From positions 620,001-684,000 of the forward strand of contig JAMLGU010000001.1 in NCBI GenBank assembly GCA_023957575.1: DNA of 64,000 nucleotides. Reading direction: 5' to 3'. Source of the DNA: Chitinophagaceae bacterium (GTDB taxonomy: Bacteria; Bacteroidota; Bacteroidia; Chitinophagales; Chitinophagaceae). The notes beneath the pieces are model-generated. The model was not told the DNA's origin. It searched no databases and saw nothing but the letters and a program-made list of their open reading frames with translations. Numbering within the stretch: the stretch's first letter is position 1; each line of letters starts with the position of its first letter. The position numbers were made by a program, and so were the translations under genes. This document shows positions 55,086 through 63,763 of this stretch, piece after piece.

Positions 55086-56159
55086 TCAGGCATTAACTTT
55101 ATGGGCATTTACCACACTTACGAAGCGTGCTACTTCTCCTGCAAAATTTTTGAAAGCGCCTTTTGTTATTTCATCATCGCCCATCATGATTGGTACTCCT
55201 ATGTCGCCTCCTTCACGTATGCTTTGTACCAATGGTATCTCGCCTAAGAATGGTACTTCGTATTCTTCCGCAAGCCTTTTTCCTCCTTCTTTTCCAAAGA
55301 TGTAGTATTTATTATCAGGCAATTCGGCAGGGGTAAAATAACTCATGTTTTCAACAATACCGATAATGGGTGTATTGAGTTGCGCCTGGCCAAACATGGC
55401 AATGCCTTTTTTGGCATCGGCAAGAGCAACGTCTTGTGGCGTGGTTACAATTACCACTCCGGTTACATCTACTGTTTGCACTAAGGTCAGATGAATATCC
55501 CCCGTTCCGGGCGGCATGTCCACAATAAGATAATCCAGATCGCCCCAATCCACATCAGCAATAAACTGGCGGATGGCACTGCTGGCCATCGGACCACGCC
55601 AGACCACAGCCTTGCCTTCATCTACCAGCAGACCGATACTTAATAATTTTAATCCATATCTGTCTAAAGGAATAATTAAGGGTTTCCCGTTAACATCACG
55701 CATCATTGGTCTTTCGCCTCTTACACCAAACATGATGGGTACACTTGGGCCATAAATATCAGCGTCCATCAGGCCTACCTTTGCGCCCGATTGTGCAAGC
55801 GCCAGCGCCAGATTGGCAGCAACAGTACTCTTGCCTACGCCTCCCTTACCACTCACTACCGAGATAATATTTTTTACACCCTTTAATACATCATTAGGAT
55901 TGAATCTGGTGGTAGAGGTATTACTGGTAAAACCAATTTTTACAACTGCATCTTCATTAACCATTGATTTTATGGCTTTTATGCAGTCATTTTTCATTTT
56001 GTCCTTCAGCGGGCAGGCAGGGGTAGTTAATTCAATATCAAAAGAAATATAATTGTTATCAATATTGAGGTTTTTAATCATGTTGAGCGTAACCAGATCG
56101 TTCTTCAAATCGGGTTCCTGCACAGTGCTTAGTGCCGCCAAAACTTTTTCTTTAGTCAT
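55086..56159 (-). CDS. mrp: Mrp/ApbC-type P-loop iron-sulfur carrier
   Basis: The 357-residue protein has an N-terminal MIP18 (DUF59) domain (about 3-80, TTPACPLKD) fused to a ParA/MinD-like ATPase. The deviant Walker A GKGGVGKST lies at 104-112, with DADIYGPSVP and VDMPPGTGD behind it. Relatives carry and transfer Fe-S clusters. The usual CPxC cluster motif after ENMSYF is missing: the protein reads ENMSYFTPAELPDNKYYIFG. I recall this form as normal for Bacteroidota Mrp, so cluster binding may use the MIP18 Cys instead. A -7 element TAACTTTG (56203-56196, minus) lies before the start. Confidence 0.93.
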   Translation of the reverse strand: MTKEKVLAALSTVQEPDLKNDLVTLNMIKNLNIDNNYISFDIELTTPACPLKDKMKNDCIKAIKSMVNEDAVVKIGFTSNTSTTRFNPNDVLKGVKNIISVVSGKGGVGKSTVAANLALALAQSGAKVGLMDADIYGPSVPIMFGVRGERPMMRDVNGKPLIIPLDRYGLKLLSIGLLVDEGKAVVWRGPMASSAIRQFIADVDWGDLDYLIVDMPPGTGDIHLTLVQTVDVTGVVIVTTPQDVALADAKKGIAMFGQAQLNTPIIGIVENMSYFTPAELPDNKYYIFGKEGGKRLAEEYEVPFLGEIPLVQSIREGGDIGVPIMMGDDEITKGAFKNFAGEVARFVSVVNAHKVNA

Positions 56160-56220
56160 TTCTTTAAAGCTTATGTTAAAATCGAATACAAACTACAAAG
56201 TTAAACACTCTCAAGGTCAT

Positions 56221-56256
56221 TTTGTTGTCTAATATTAAAATGTGTACTTAAATTTG
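56221..56256 (+). promoter_or_regulatory. Promoter placed for a leaderless message
   Basis: TTTGTTG at 56221-56227 and TAAATTTG at 56249-56256, spacer 21 bp, fit the -33/-7 pattern. The GTG start codon is at 56262, about where transcription should begin. Confidence 0.5.
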
Positions 56257-56261
56257 ACGCT

Positions 56262-56903
56262 GTGAAAAAATTATTCAGGTTTTTAATACTTCTGGCGCTG
56301 ATTTCTCCGCTTTCGGCAAATGCCCAGTTTGAAAAGGCGCGTGATTCGGTAATACAGTTGTTTGGTATTGTCACCACTTCTGACAGCTTAGAGGGGATTC
56401 CGGCGGTGAGTGTTACGATTAGAGGAACCAACAGAGGCACTATAACCAATAAAGATGGCGTATTTTCAATAGCCGCACTGAAAGGAGATGTTATTGAATT
56501 TTCGCATGTGAGTTATGAACCATTAGTAAAAACAATACCCAAAAATATAGAAGGCACTCAACATGGGATGGTGGTTTTAATGACAAAGGATGTTAAATAT
56601 CTTCCGGTGGCCATTATAAAACCCAGGCCAACCAAAGAGCAATTTGCCCGTGATTTTGTAAATGTGAGTGTGGCAGATGATGAAATGGAGCTTATCAGGA
56701 AAAATAATACTGCCTCAATGCGGCGGGTCTTAATGCGTACAACACCACTTGACGGTCGCGAAGCTACTAATATGCAGTTGAACAAGTTGTATGAAAAAAC
56801 AAAATATCAGGGGCAGGTGCCGCCAATGAATATTTTTAACCCTGCGGCATGGAGTGAATTCATTCAGGCATGGAAACGCGGTGATTTCAGGCGAAAGAAT
56901 TAG
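56262..56903 (+). CDS. Exported protein with CarboxypepD_reg-like domain
   Basis: The 213-residue protein starts at GTG 56262 (VKKLFRFLILLALISPLSANAQ read with Met first), the only start that keeps the signal peptide. Residues about 35-110 are a carboxypeptidase-regulatory-like beta-sandwich (LFGIVTTSDSLEGIPAVSVT, GTITNKDGVFSI, VIEFSHVSYEP), the same fold that opens SusC proteins, but no plug or barrel follows. The C-terminal part (NMQLNKLYEKTKYQG, PAAWSEFIQAWKRGDFRRKN) is helical and basic. Such short proteins are common in Bacteroidota; function unknown. It converges with the sigma/anti-sigma pair, 3 bases apart. Confidence 0.8.
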   Translation: MKKLFRFLILLALISPLSANAQFEKARDSVIQLFGIVTTSDSLEGIPAVSVTIRGTNRGTITNKDGVFSIAALKGDVIEFSHVSYEPLVKTIPKNIEGTQHGMVVLMTKDVKYLPVAIIKPRPTKEQFARDFVNVSVADDEMELIRKNNTASMRRVLMRTTPLDGREATNMQLNKLYEKTKYQGQVPPMNIFNPAAWSEFIQAWKRGDFRRKN

Positions 56904-56906
56904 AGC

Positions 56907-57266
56907 TTAGGTAGCATAAAATCGGATATAAATAAAGACCAATACCAAAATAATCAGTAAAATGAGAATAGAAAAATAAACGGCCCATTGTGGTTTCAAC
57001 ATTCGTTTGTTTCGGGTTTGTTTTTGTTTTTCTAATTTTTTCTTCAGGTCGCGGTTCAGTGCATCTACCATCAACGCAATACCTTCCTTGTCTTTTATTT
57101 CCTGCAAGCCTTCCAGCGCCTCATTATCAAAAGAATCCTGAAGCAGTAGTTTTTCTACCTCGTGCTTCTGAACATCAGAAAGCTGATTATTGAGATACTT
57201 CAGTAAGGTTTCCTGATCGGTAGCTCCTTGCAGATGGGATAATATGTCTTTTAAATTTTCAGACAT
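56907..57266 (-). CDS. Small membrane protein next to ECF sigma, possible anti-sigma factor
   Basis: The 119-residue protein has a helical N-terminal cytosolic part (LLKYLNNQLSDVQKHEVEKLL) and a single membrane helix near 94-114 (WAVYFSILILLIILVLVFIY). The opening resembles the N-terminal helical segment of Bacteroidota anti-sigma factors (YLxxxLSxxExxxxE), but the zinc-binding His/Cys residues of ZAS domains are missing and no periplasmic domain follows. It overlaps the end of the sigma gene by 8 bases, which supports a partner role. It is probably a short membrane tether of the sigma factor. Confidence 0.7.
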   Translation of the reverse strand: MSENLKDILSHLQGATDQETLLKYLNNQLSDVQKHEVEKLLLQDSFDNEALEGLQEIKDKEGIALMVDALNRDLKKKLEKQKQTRNKRMLKPQWAVYFSILILLIILVLVFIYIRFYAT

Positions 57267-57846
57267 TATTTTGAGATTGTTTCAATTTTTTTTCAATACT
57301 GATTTTTAAATTTCGTTTACCGTTTTGTATAAAACTTTTTACCTGTAATAAACTATACCCCGTTGCATCACTTACCTCCTGATAACTGTTTTTTTGGAGG
57401 TAAAACAAAGTTATGCATTGCTTTTGTTCTGTGTTTAATTCTTTTAGCGCTACTTCAAGAAGTTCAATAGGAATATCATTTTGCGCATTGTTGAATTCAT
57501 CGCCTATTGTAAAGTCATTGTAAAAATTGTTTTTGTCTGAAATTTCTTCGTGATACAATTTTTTCTTGTCGCGCAATATCGTAAGGCAGGTGTTTCGCGC
57601 TACCATATAGAGCCAGGGCTTGAAATTTTCTATTTTATACTTCTGAACATCTTGTAATACTTTTAAAAAAATTTGCTGCACGGTGTCTCGAGCCTCTTCT
57701 TCATCTTTCAGATATTTCATGCACACACCCAAAAGCAACAAGGTATATCGCTGCAACAAAATACCCAACCATTCGTTTTCTTTATTTTTCAAAAAACGCT
57801 GCAGGAGTTCATCATCGCTTATATGGCTGAATTTGTCCTTTTTCAC
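57259..57846 (-). CDS. ECF-type RNA polymerase sigma factor
   Basis: The 195-residue protein has region 2 (about 10-90: DDELLQRFLKNKENEWLGIL, DEEEARDTVQQIFLKVLQ and the DNA-melting KPWLYMVARNTCL) and region 4 (about 130-185: LNTEQKQCITLFYLQKNSYQ, the helix-turn-helix YSLLQVKSFIQNGKRNLK). It directs RNA polymerase to a stress- or envelope-linked regulon. The downstream gene overlaps by 8 bases and codes a membrane protein, the usual arrangement for control by a membrane-bound anti-sigma. Targets cannot be told from the window. Confidence 0.92.
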   Translation of the reverse strand: MKKDKFSHISDDELLQRFLKNKENEWLGILLQRYTLLLLGVCMKYLKDEEEARDTVQQIFLKVLQDVQKYKIENFKPWLYMVARNTCLTILRDKKKLYHEEISDKNNFYNDFTIGDEFNNAQNDIPIELLEVALKELNTEQKQCITLFYLQKNSYQEVSDATGYSLLQVKSFIQNGKRNLKISIEKKLKQSQNNV

Positions 57847-57914
57847 AATTTAATGGAATCTGTCTTTTGATAATATGATGCTTTTACGGCAGTTTTTCCA
57901 TAACCATACCTATG

Positions 57915-58241
57915 TTATTTTAGTTTTTTGTTTGATTGATGCCGATGGGCATCCCGTATATTTTTCTTTTCAAAGTTTTTTTCTAATGCTTCCGTCAGGT
58001 CAACGCCTGTCTGGTTTGCAAGGCAAATCAACACCCACAGCACATCTGCCATTTCATCAGGCAGGTTGTATTTTTTATCAGATTCTTTAAACGACTGATC
58101 GCCATATTTGCGGGCCATTATCCGCGCCAGTTCGCCTACTTCCTCTGTCAGGATGGCCATATTGGTGAGTTCGCTGAAATAGCGGACGCCGGTCGTTGTA
58201 ATCCATTGGTCAACCTGCTGTTGTGCTTCCTTAATAGTCAT
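57915..58241 (-). CDS. MazG-like nucleotide pyrophosphohydrolase
   Basis: The 108-residue protein is a single MazG fold. Metal-binding residues appear in ILTEEVGELARIM (EExxE) and DEMADVLWVLICLAN (ExxD), the marks of the all-alpha NTP pyrophosphohydrolases. These enzymes cut abnormal or excess (d)NTPs to NMP and pyrophosphate. It follows the dtd gene by 3 bases, so both belong to one quality-control operon. The exact nucleotide is unknown. Confidence 0.9.
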   Translation of the reverse strand: MTIKEAQQQVDQWITTTGVRYFSELTNMAILTEEVGELARIMARKYGDQSFKESDKKYNLPDEMADVLWVLICLANQTGVDLTEALEKNFEKKNIRDAHRHQSNKKLK

Positions 58242-58244
58242 TTT

Positions 58245-58697
58245 TTATTCTTTAATTTTTGTATCAATGATAATGGTAACAGGGCCGTCATTCAGCAGTT
58301 GTACCTTCATTTCGGCGCCAAACTCTCCGGTTGCAATCTTTTTACCCAAATCATTTTCGAGTTGCTGTATCATTTTTTCATACATGGGTATTGCAAATTC
58401 GGGTTTGCTGGCTTTAATATAGGAAGGCCTGTTGCCTTTTCGGGTAGATGCATGTAAAGTAAATTGGCTTACTAAAAGAATGTCACCTCCGATATCTTTT
58501 ACCGAAAGATTCATCACTCCGTTTTCATCATCAAAAACCCGTAACTGAACTATTTTTTGACTCAGCCAGCGAATGTCATCATCGGTATCTGCATCTTCAA
58601 TTCCCAGTAAAACCAATAGCCCTGTGCCGATAGAAGAATGTAGTTTTTGATTAATGGTTACACTTGCTGCCGTTACTCTTTGTATGACCACTCTCAT
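58245..58697 (-). CDS. dtd: D-aminoacyl-tRNA deacylase
   Basis: The 150-residue protein has the complete DTD layout: MRVVIQRVTAASV at the start, SQFTLHA (77-83) and NDGPVT (136-141) with the Gly-Pro dipeptide that selects against L-amino acids. It removes D-amino acids (and glycine from tRNA-Ala) from mischarged tRNA. Spacing of 3 bases to the mazG-like gene downstream shows cotranscription; the coupling of tRNA and nucleotide proof-keeping is sensible but may be accidental. Confidence 0.95.
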   Translation of the reverse strand: MRVVIQRVTAASVTINQKLHSSIGTGLLVLLGIEDADTDDDIRWLSQKIVQLRVFDDENGVMNLSVKDIGGDILLVSQFTLHASTRKGNRPSYIKASKPEFAIPMYEKMIQQLENDLGKKIATGEFGAEMKVQLLNDGPVTIIIDTKIKE

Positions 58698-58945
58698 GCT
58701 TTAAATGTAGAATCTTAAATGTAAAACTCAAAATTTAAATTTTTGCATTGATAGATTTAACGAATGATTTTGAGAAAACTTACCTCTTCTGAACTATTTA
58801 ACCTATTGATTTCATAATTTTGAGCGATGATATTTTATTTTCAGGGTTGATATTTTCTCTTCTTTTCTTGACGTATTGCTAAAGTGGAAAAGCTCATTTT
58901 TAAGATAATGATATTGTTCATTTTTAATTTTTTGTTGGAATAATT

Positions 58946-60628
58946 ATGGCTGATAAATATGAATTTGATGCAATTGTGGTAGGGTCCGGTATTAGCGGTG
59001 GATGGGCTGCCAAAGAACTCACCGAAAAGGGTTTAAAAGTGATTATGCTGGAGCGTGGTAGAAATGTGGAACATATTAAAGATTATATTACGGCCAACAA
59101 AGAACCCTGGGAGTTTAAACATCGTGGTGTACGTACCCGCGAAATGATTGAAGACTATCCGGTACTGAGAAGAGATTATGCACTTAATGAAGAAATAAAA
59201 CATTTTTTTGTAGAAGATAAGGATTGTCCATATACAGAAATAAAACCTTTCGATTGGTTTAGGGGGTATCAGGTGGGTGGCCGTTCTCTTACCTGGGGCC
59301 GGCAGAGTTATCGCTTAAACAAATGGGACTTTGAAGCAAATGCAAGAGAAGGCATTGCAGTGGATTGGCCGATTCGGTATGACGATCTGGCCCCCTGGTA
59401 CAGCTATGTTGAAAAATTTGCCGGAATTCAGGGATCAAAAGAGGGATTGGAAGTACTGCCTGACGGTGAGTTTCAAAAGCCAATGGAAATGAATTGTGTG
59501 GAAAAACACGTAAAAAAAAGGTTGGAAGCCTATTATCAGAACAAAAGACATTTAATTATCGGCCGAAGCGCCAATATAACCGAAACACTGGAGGGAAGGG
59601 CCAGTTGTCAGTACAGGGACAGATGTGCCCGTGGATGTATTTTCGGCGCTTATTTCAGCACACAATCATCTACCTTGCCCGATGCTATGAAGACCGGAAA
59701 CCTTACACTGCGGCCGTTTTCTATCGTTACAAAAATTTTGTACGATAAGGAAAAAAAGAGAGCAACAGGAGTGGAGGTACTGGATGCTGAAACCCTAAAA
59801 ACATATATTTATAAGTCAAAAATAATTTTTGTATGCGCTTCTGCTTTAAACTCAACCTGGTTGCTGATGAATTCTGCAACTGATACCTGGCCAGATGGGC
59901 TGGGAAGTAGTAGTGGCGAGTTGGGACACAACCTGATGGACCATCATTTCAGATGTGGCGCCGGGGGAAAAATGGAGGGGTTTGAAGACAAATATACTTA
60001 TGGGCGCCGACCGACAGGTATTTATATTCCAAGATTCAGAAATATTTATGATGATAAAAGAGATTATCTGCGTGGTTTTGGATATCAGGGTGGGGCTAAC
60101 AGAGGTAGAGGAATTGAGGTTGCGGAATTTACAATCGGTTCTGCGCTGAAAGAAGCATTGCGTGTTCCGTCTGACAACTGGGGTATGTGGCTGGTTGGTT
60201 TTGGTGAAATGCTGCCGTATCATGAAAACCGCATAACCCTTGATAAAAACAAAAAAGACAAATGGGGATTGCCTGTGCTGGTAATGGATGCTGAGATTAA
60301 GGAAAACGAAATCAAAATGCGCAAAGACATGATGGAGGATGCTAAAGAAATGCTGGAAGCTGCTGGTTTAAAGGATGTGCAAACTTACGATTCGGGTTAT
60401 CATGTTGGAAAAGCCATTCATGAAATGGGTACGGCAAGAATGGGACGCGATCCAAAATCATCAGTTCTTAATGGTCATAATCAGGTTTGGGATGCACCAA
60501 ACGTGTTTGTTACCGATGGTGCCTGCATGACTTCTGCATCATGTGTAAACCCATCACTAACTTATATGGCGCTGACTGCTCGTGCAGCGGATTTTGCAGT
60601 GAGTGAATTGAAAAAAATGAATTTGTAA
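58946..60628 (+). CDS. GMC-family FAD oxidoreductase
   Basis: The 560-residue protein has FAD-binding VVGSGISGG (11-19) and the GMC signature around GGRSLTWGRQSYRLN. A Cys-rich segment ASCQYRDRCARGC may hold a metal or Fe-S centre. The C-terminal catalytic block carries HEMGTARMGRDP and VNPSLTYMALTARAA with the His/Asn pair. It has no signal peptide, yet its partner gene 11 bases downstream carries a Tat-type signal. This fits two-subunit periplasmic sugar or polyol dehydrogenases (gluconate 2-dehydrogenase type, also 3-ketoglycoside-forming enzymes) exported as a complex. The substrate is unknown. Confidence 0.9.
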   Translation: MADKYEFDAIVVGSGISGGWAAKELTEKGLKVIMLERGRNVEHIKDYITANKEPWEFKHRGVRTREMIEDYPVLRRDYALNEEIKHFFVEDKDCPYTEIKPFDWFRGYQVGGRSLTWGRQSYRLNKWDFEANAREGIAVDWPIRYDDLAPWYSYVEKFAGIQGSKEGLEVLPDGEFQKPMEMNCVEKHVKKRLEAYYQNKRHLIIGRSANITETLEGRASCQYRDRCARGCIFGAYFSTQSSTLPDAMKTGNLTLRPFSIVTKILYDKEKKRATGVEVLDAETLKTYIYKSKIIFVCASALNSTWLLMNSATDTWPDGLGSSSGELGHNLMDHHFRCGAGGKMEGFEDKYTYGRRPTGIYIPRFRNIYDDKRDYLRGFGYQGGANRGRGIEVAEFTIGSALKEALRVPSDNWGMWLVGFGEMLPYHENRITLDKNKKDKWGLPVLVMDAEIKENEIKMRKDMMEDAKEMLEAAGLKDVQTYDSGYHVGKAIHEMGTARMGRDPKSSVLNGHNQVWDAPNVFVTDGACMTSASCVNPSLTYMALTARAADFAVSELKKMNL

Positions 60629-60639
60629 AAAGTGTAGAA

Positions 60640-61275
60640 ATGAACAGGAGAGAGTTGTTGAAAAATATTGTGGCGCTGACTGGTTTTTCACTGATTGGCG
60701 GAGAGTTTCTGATTTCAGGTTGTAAAAATGAAGCAGCCGGTTCCAGGACCTTTACCGATAAAGACCTGACACTACTTAACGAAATTGGAGAAACAATCAT
60801 ACCGGCTACCGATACGCCCGGCGCCAAAGCAGCCAATGTGGCTCAGGTGATGAAAGATGTTGTATCGGATTGTTATTATCCCGCACATCAGAAGGCTTTT
60901 TTTGATGGGATTAAAAATATTGATATAGCTGCCAAAAATAAATTTCAAAAAGATTTTCTGCAACTGAATCCTGAGCAGCGGCATAAATTGTTAGTAGATC
61001 TGGAGAAAGAAGCAAAAGCATTTAATGAAAAAAGAAATGAAGCGGATAAAATCAGGAGAGAAAAATTTGATGAGGAGAATCAAAAACTACCTCCTGGTGA
61101 GCAAAAATTGTTTCAGGAGGCTCCGCCACATTATTACACCCTGTTTAAACAACTGACTTTGCTCGGTTTTTTTACCTCAGAAACCGGATTGACAGAAACA
61201 CTCAGGCATATATCGGTACCCGGCAGATATGACGGCGATGTTCCATATAAAAAAGGAATGCCGGCATGGGAATAA
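60640..61275 (+). CDS. Gluconate 2-dehydrogenase subunit 3 family protein (Tat-exported)
   Basis: The 211-residue protein begins MNRRELLKNIVALTGFSLIG with the twin Arg of a Tat signal and a Cys in FLISGCKN that could be lipidated. The body (about 38-190) is helical and matches subunit 3: LLNEIGETIIPATDTPGAKA, and YTLFKQLTLLGFFTSETG. The small subunit stabilises and helps export the flavoprotein. It lies 11 bases after the GMC gene, so it is its obligate partner by context. An electron-accepting cytochrome subunit is not in the window. Confidence 0.9.
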   Translation: MNRRELLKNIVALTGFSLIGGEFLISGCKNEAAGSRTFTDKDLTLLNEIGETIIPATDTPGAKAANVAQVMKDVVSDCYYPAHQKAFFDGIKNIDIAAKNKFQKDFLQLNPEQRHKLLVDLEKEAKAFNEKRNEADKIRREKFDEENQKLPPGEQKLFQEAPPHYYTLFKQLTLLGFFTSETGLTETLRHISVPGRYDGDVPYKKGMPAWE

Positions 61276-61441
61276 TTTAAAATTGGGAAACTATCTAAAA
61301 TTTAGAGTAATAAGTCAATCTGATTCTTTTATTTTCCATACCGTAATTGGGTGATAAGGTGAGTTATGCAAATCTAATTTCATAATTTTGGTATTATTTT
61401 AGTTAATTTTTAAAACTTCTTTTTTAATAAAAAAAATTGCC

Positions 61442-61999
61442 ATGATTTCAACTATTATTTTGATTGCAGTAATTGTTCTCTTAGCGTTTATGCTGATTGG
61501 CATCTTCAACAAATTTGTTCGCAACCGCAACACGGTAAAAGATGCCTGGAGTAATATTGATGTGATGCTCAAGCGTCGGCATGACCTTATTCCAAACTTA
61601 GTAAATACAGTTAAAGGCTATGCTGCCCATGAAAGCGGTACCCTGGAAAAAGTGATACAGGCTCGTAATGCTGCTATGGGTGCCCCCAAAGGAGACATTA
61701 ATGCTCAAATAGCAGCCGAAAACCAATTGCAGCAATCTTTGCGTAGCATTTTTGCATTAAGTGAAAATTATCCTGATCTGAAGGCAAACGCTTCTTTCCT
61801 CGATTTGCAGAATAAGTTGAATGAAATCGAAGAAGGCTTGGAAAGAAGCCGTCGCTATTACAATGGAACCGTGAGAGAAAATAATAATTACGGCGAGAGC
61901 TTCCCGGGAGTGATTTTTGCAGGGATGTTTGGATATAAGCATTTCGACTTTTTTGAAGCTGCTTCCCAGGAAAGAGAGGTTCCGAATGTTCAGTTTTAA
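61442..61999 (+). CDS. LemA family protein
   Basis: The 185-residue protein has an N-terminal membrane helix (about 3-22), then the LemA core: RNTVKDAWSNIDVMLKRRHD, LIPNLVNTVKGYAAHE and a helical bundle ending with NNYGESFPGVIFAGMFGYK and a short tail. LemA proteins face the outside of the cytoplasmic membrane and are of uncertain function. The next gene, 31 bases on, codes a DUF2207 membrane protein; LemA with DUF2207 or TPM partners is a known pairing and suggests a joint envelope role. Confidence 0.93.
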   Translation: MISTIILIAVIVLLAFMLIGIFNKFVRNRNTVKDAWSNIDVMLKRRHDLIPNLVNTVKGYAAHESGTLEKVIQARNAAMGAPKGDINAQIAAENQLQQSLRSIFALSENYPDLKANASFLDLQNKLNEIEEGLERSRRYYNGTVRENNNYGESFPGVIFAGMFGYKHFDFFEAASQEREVPNVQF

Positions 62000-62030
62000 A
62001 TATTGATTCCGTTTCTTTTATAATTTTTTT

Positions 62031-63740
62031 ATGAAGGCAAACTTTTTCTTTAAACAGATTTTAGTAATAGTCCTGCTGTTATCCATTTGCACGATTGGGA
62101 TGGCACAAGACTTTACTGTAAATGAATATAACGTCAAAATAGAGATTAATAAGGAAGGTTATTTTGATGTTACCGAAAAATATGATGTGGTTTTCGATAT
62201 TGAAAAGCACGGATTATGGCGAAAGATACCCATTAAATATAATTTTCAGGATGAAGATGGTACGGTATCAGAAAGAAGTATTAGGATTTCAAAAATTAAA
62301 GTACCCGGATGGCAATATGATACGGAAGGAGGGTGGTGGCCGGAAGATCGTAACCTGGGGATAAAAATCGGAGACCCGGACAAGTATGTGACAGGGGCGC
62401 AGGTTTATATAATCCAATATCGGGTGAACCGGGCATTTATTTATGATAAAAATAATGACGTTTTCTACTGGAATCTGATGGGTAGGGAATGGGAAGCGGA
62501 ATTTAAAAAGGTAAATTTTAGTGTAACACTTCCCGAGAACATACCTCTTGCCAAAGACCGGTATTTTGTATATACCGGAGAGGTGGGCGATACCACTGCA
62601 AATGCTTCCTATCAATATGAAAATGGAGTATTGACAGGTTCTTCAAAAGAGGCGCTGGGTAATGGAAAAGATATGACTATTATGATAAAGCTACCAAAAG
62701 GAGTGATTGTAGAAAAAACAGCCAATCAACTTCTTTGGGAAGATTATCAATGGACAAGTTTTTTTCTGCCCTTACTATTATTCTTTTATTTTCTTTGGAA
62801 TAAATTCGGGAAAGACAGAAATATGCCTGAAGTGGTTGAGTATTTTCCGCCTACGGGTGTTGATCCTGTAATGGCCGGTTATCTCATTGATGATAAGGCT
62901 GATTCGCGCGACCTTACATCTTTGATTCCTCATTGGGGCGCAAATGGTTATCTGTCTCTTACTGAAATCGGGAAAAAGGGGCTTTTTAGTAAAAAAGATA
63001 TTGTTTTGAAAAAATTGAAGGATATTCCATCCAATGTTCATCTGTATGAAAGAACTTTTTTTAATGGATTGTTTAGTTCAGGAGATGAAATAAAAGTGAG
63101 CGATCTTAAAGATAGTTTTTACACTACTATGAACGATGCAAAAATGCAGTTGAGCAGTGCCGCCCGTACAGATGGTTATTATGACAAGAAATCTCACCTG
63201 ATGCGTTTTATAATGGCCGGTGGGTTGATACTATTGGGTGGTTTGGGAGGAGTATTACTTCTTTGGTTATACGGGGTATTGGCATTTATTGCATGGCTTA
63301 TTGTCTGCATTATTCTGGCAATATGGAGTTTGAGAATAATGAAGCGCCCTACTGAAAAAGGCGACCTGGCCAAACAACAGACTAATGGATTCAAAATGTT
63401 TATTGAAAAGGCTGAAAAGGATAAACTTGAATTTTTACTACGGGATGATCCTTCTTATTTTGAAAAAACACTGGCTTATGCAGTTGCTTTTGGTATGGCA
63501 AAAAAATGGGCGCGTAAATTTGACGGGTTAAACCTCCAACCTCCAGGGTGGTATCACGGGGCGAGTTGGTCAGGAAGTACGGTTGGCGCTTTTAATGCTG
63601 CTTCATTTACAGATAGTTTCACCGGTTCTATGTCCAGCATGTCCAGTACGATGGTTAGCTCACCATCATCAAGCAGTTCCAGTTCGGGTGGAGGTTCCAG
63701 TGGCGGCGGCTTTGGCGGTGGTGGTGGCGGAAGTTGGTAA
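62031..63740 (+). CDS. DUF2207-domain membrane protein with Gly/Ser-rich tail
   Basis: The 569-residue protein has signal peptide MKANFFFKQILVIVLLLSIC to MAQ. A beta-rich DUF2207 extracytoplasmic part follows (about 25-240: FTVNEYNVKIEINKEGYFDV, GLWRKIPIKYNF). One membrane helix lies near 243-257 and two more at 390-432, framing a winged-helix-like cytosolic part (GYLIDDKADSRDLTSLIPH). The last 45 residues are Ser then Gly runs closing with GGGGGGSW, typical of this family. The role is unknown; cotranscription with LemA supports an envelope complex. Confidence 0.9.
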   Translation: MKANFFFKQILVIVLLLSICTIGMAQDFTVNEYNVKIEINKEGYFDVTEKYDVVFDIEKHGLWRKIPIKYNFQDEDGTVSERSIRISKIKVPGWQYDTEGGWWPEDRNLGIKIGDPDKYVTGAQVYIIQYRVNRAFIYDKNNDVFYWNLMGREWEAEFKKVNFSVTLPENIPLAKDRYFVYTGEVGDTTANASYQYENGVLTGSSKEALGNGKDMTIMIKLPKGVIVEKTANQLLWEDYQWTSFFLPLLLFFYFLWNKFGKDRNMPEVVEYFPPTGVDPVMAGYLIDDKADSRDLTSLIPHWGANGYLSLTEIGKKGLFSKKDIVLKKLKDIPSNVHLYERTFFNGLFSSGDEIKVSDLKDSFYTTMNDAKMQLSSAARTDGYYDKKSHLMRFIMAGGLILLGGLGGVLLLWLYGVLAFIAWLIVCIILAIWSLRIMKRPTEKGDLAKQQTNGFKMFIEKAEKDKLEFLLRDDPSYFEKTLAYAVAFGMAKKWARKFDGLNLQPPGWYHGASWSGSTVGAFNAASFTDSFTGSMSSMSSTMVSSPSSSSSSSGGGSSGGGFGGGGGGSW

Positions 63741-63763
63741 ACCGGCAATATTTTTATAAACTT

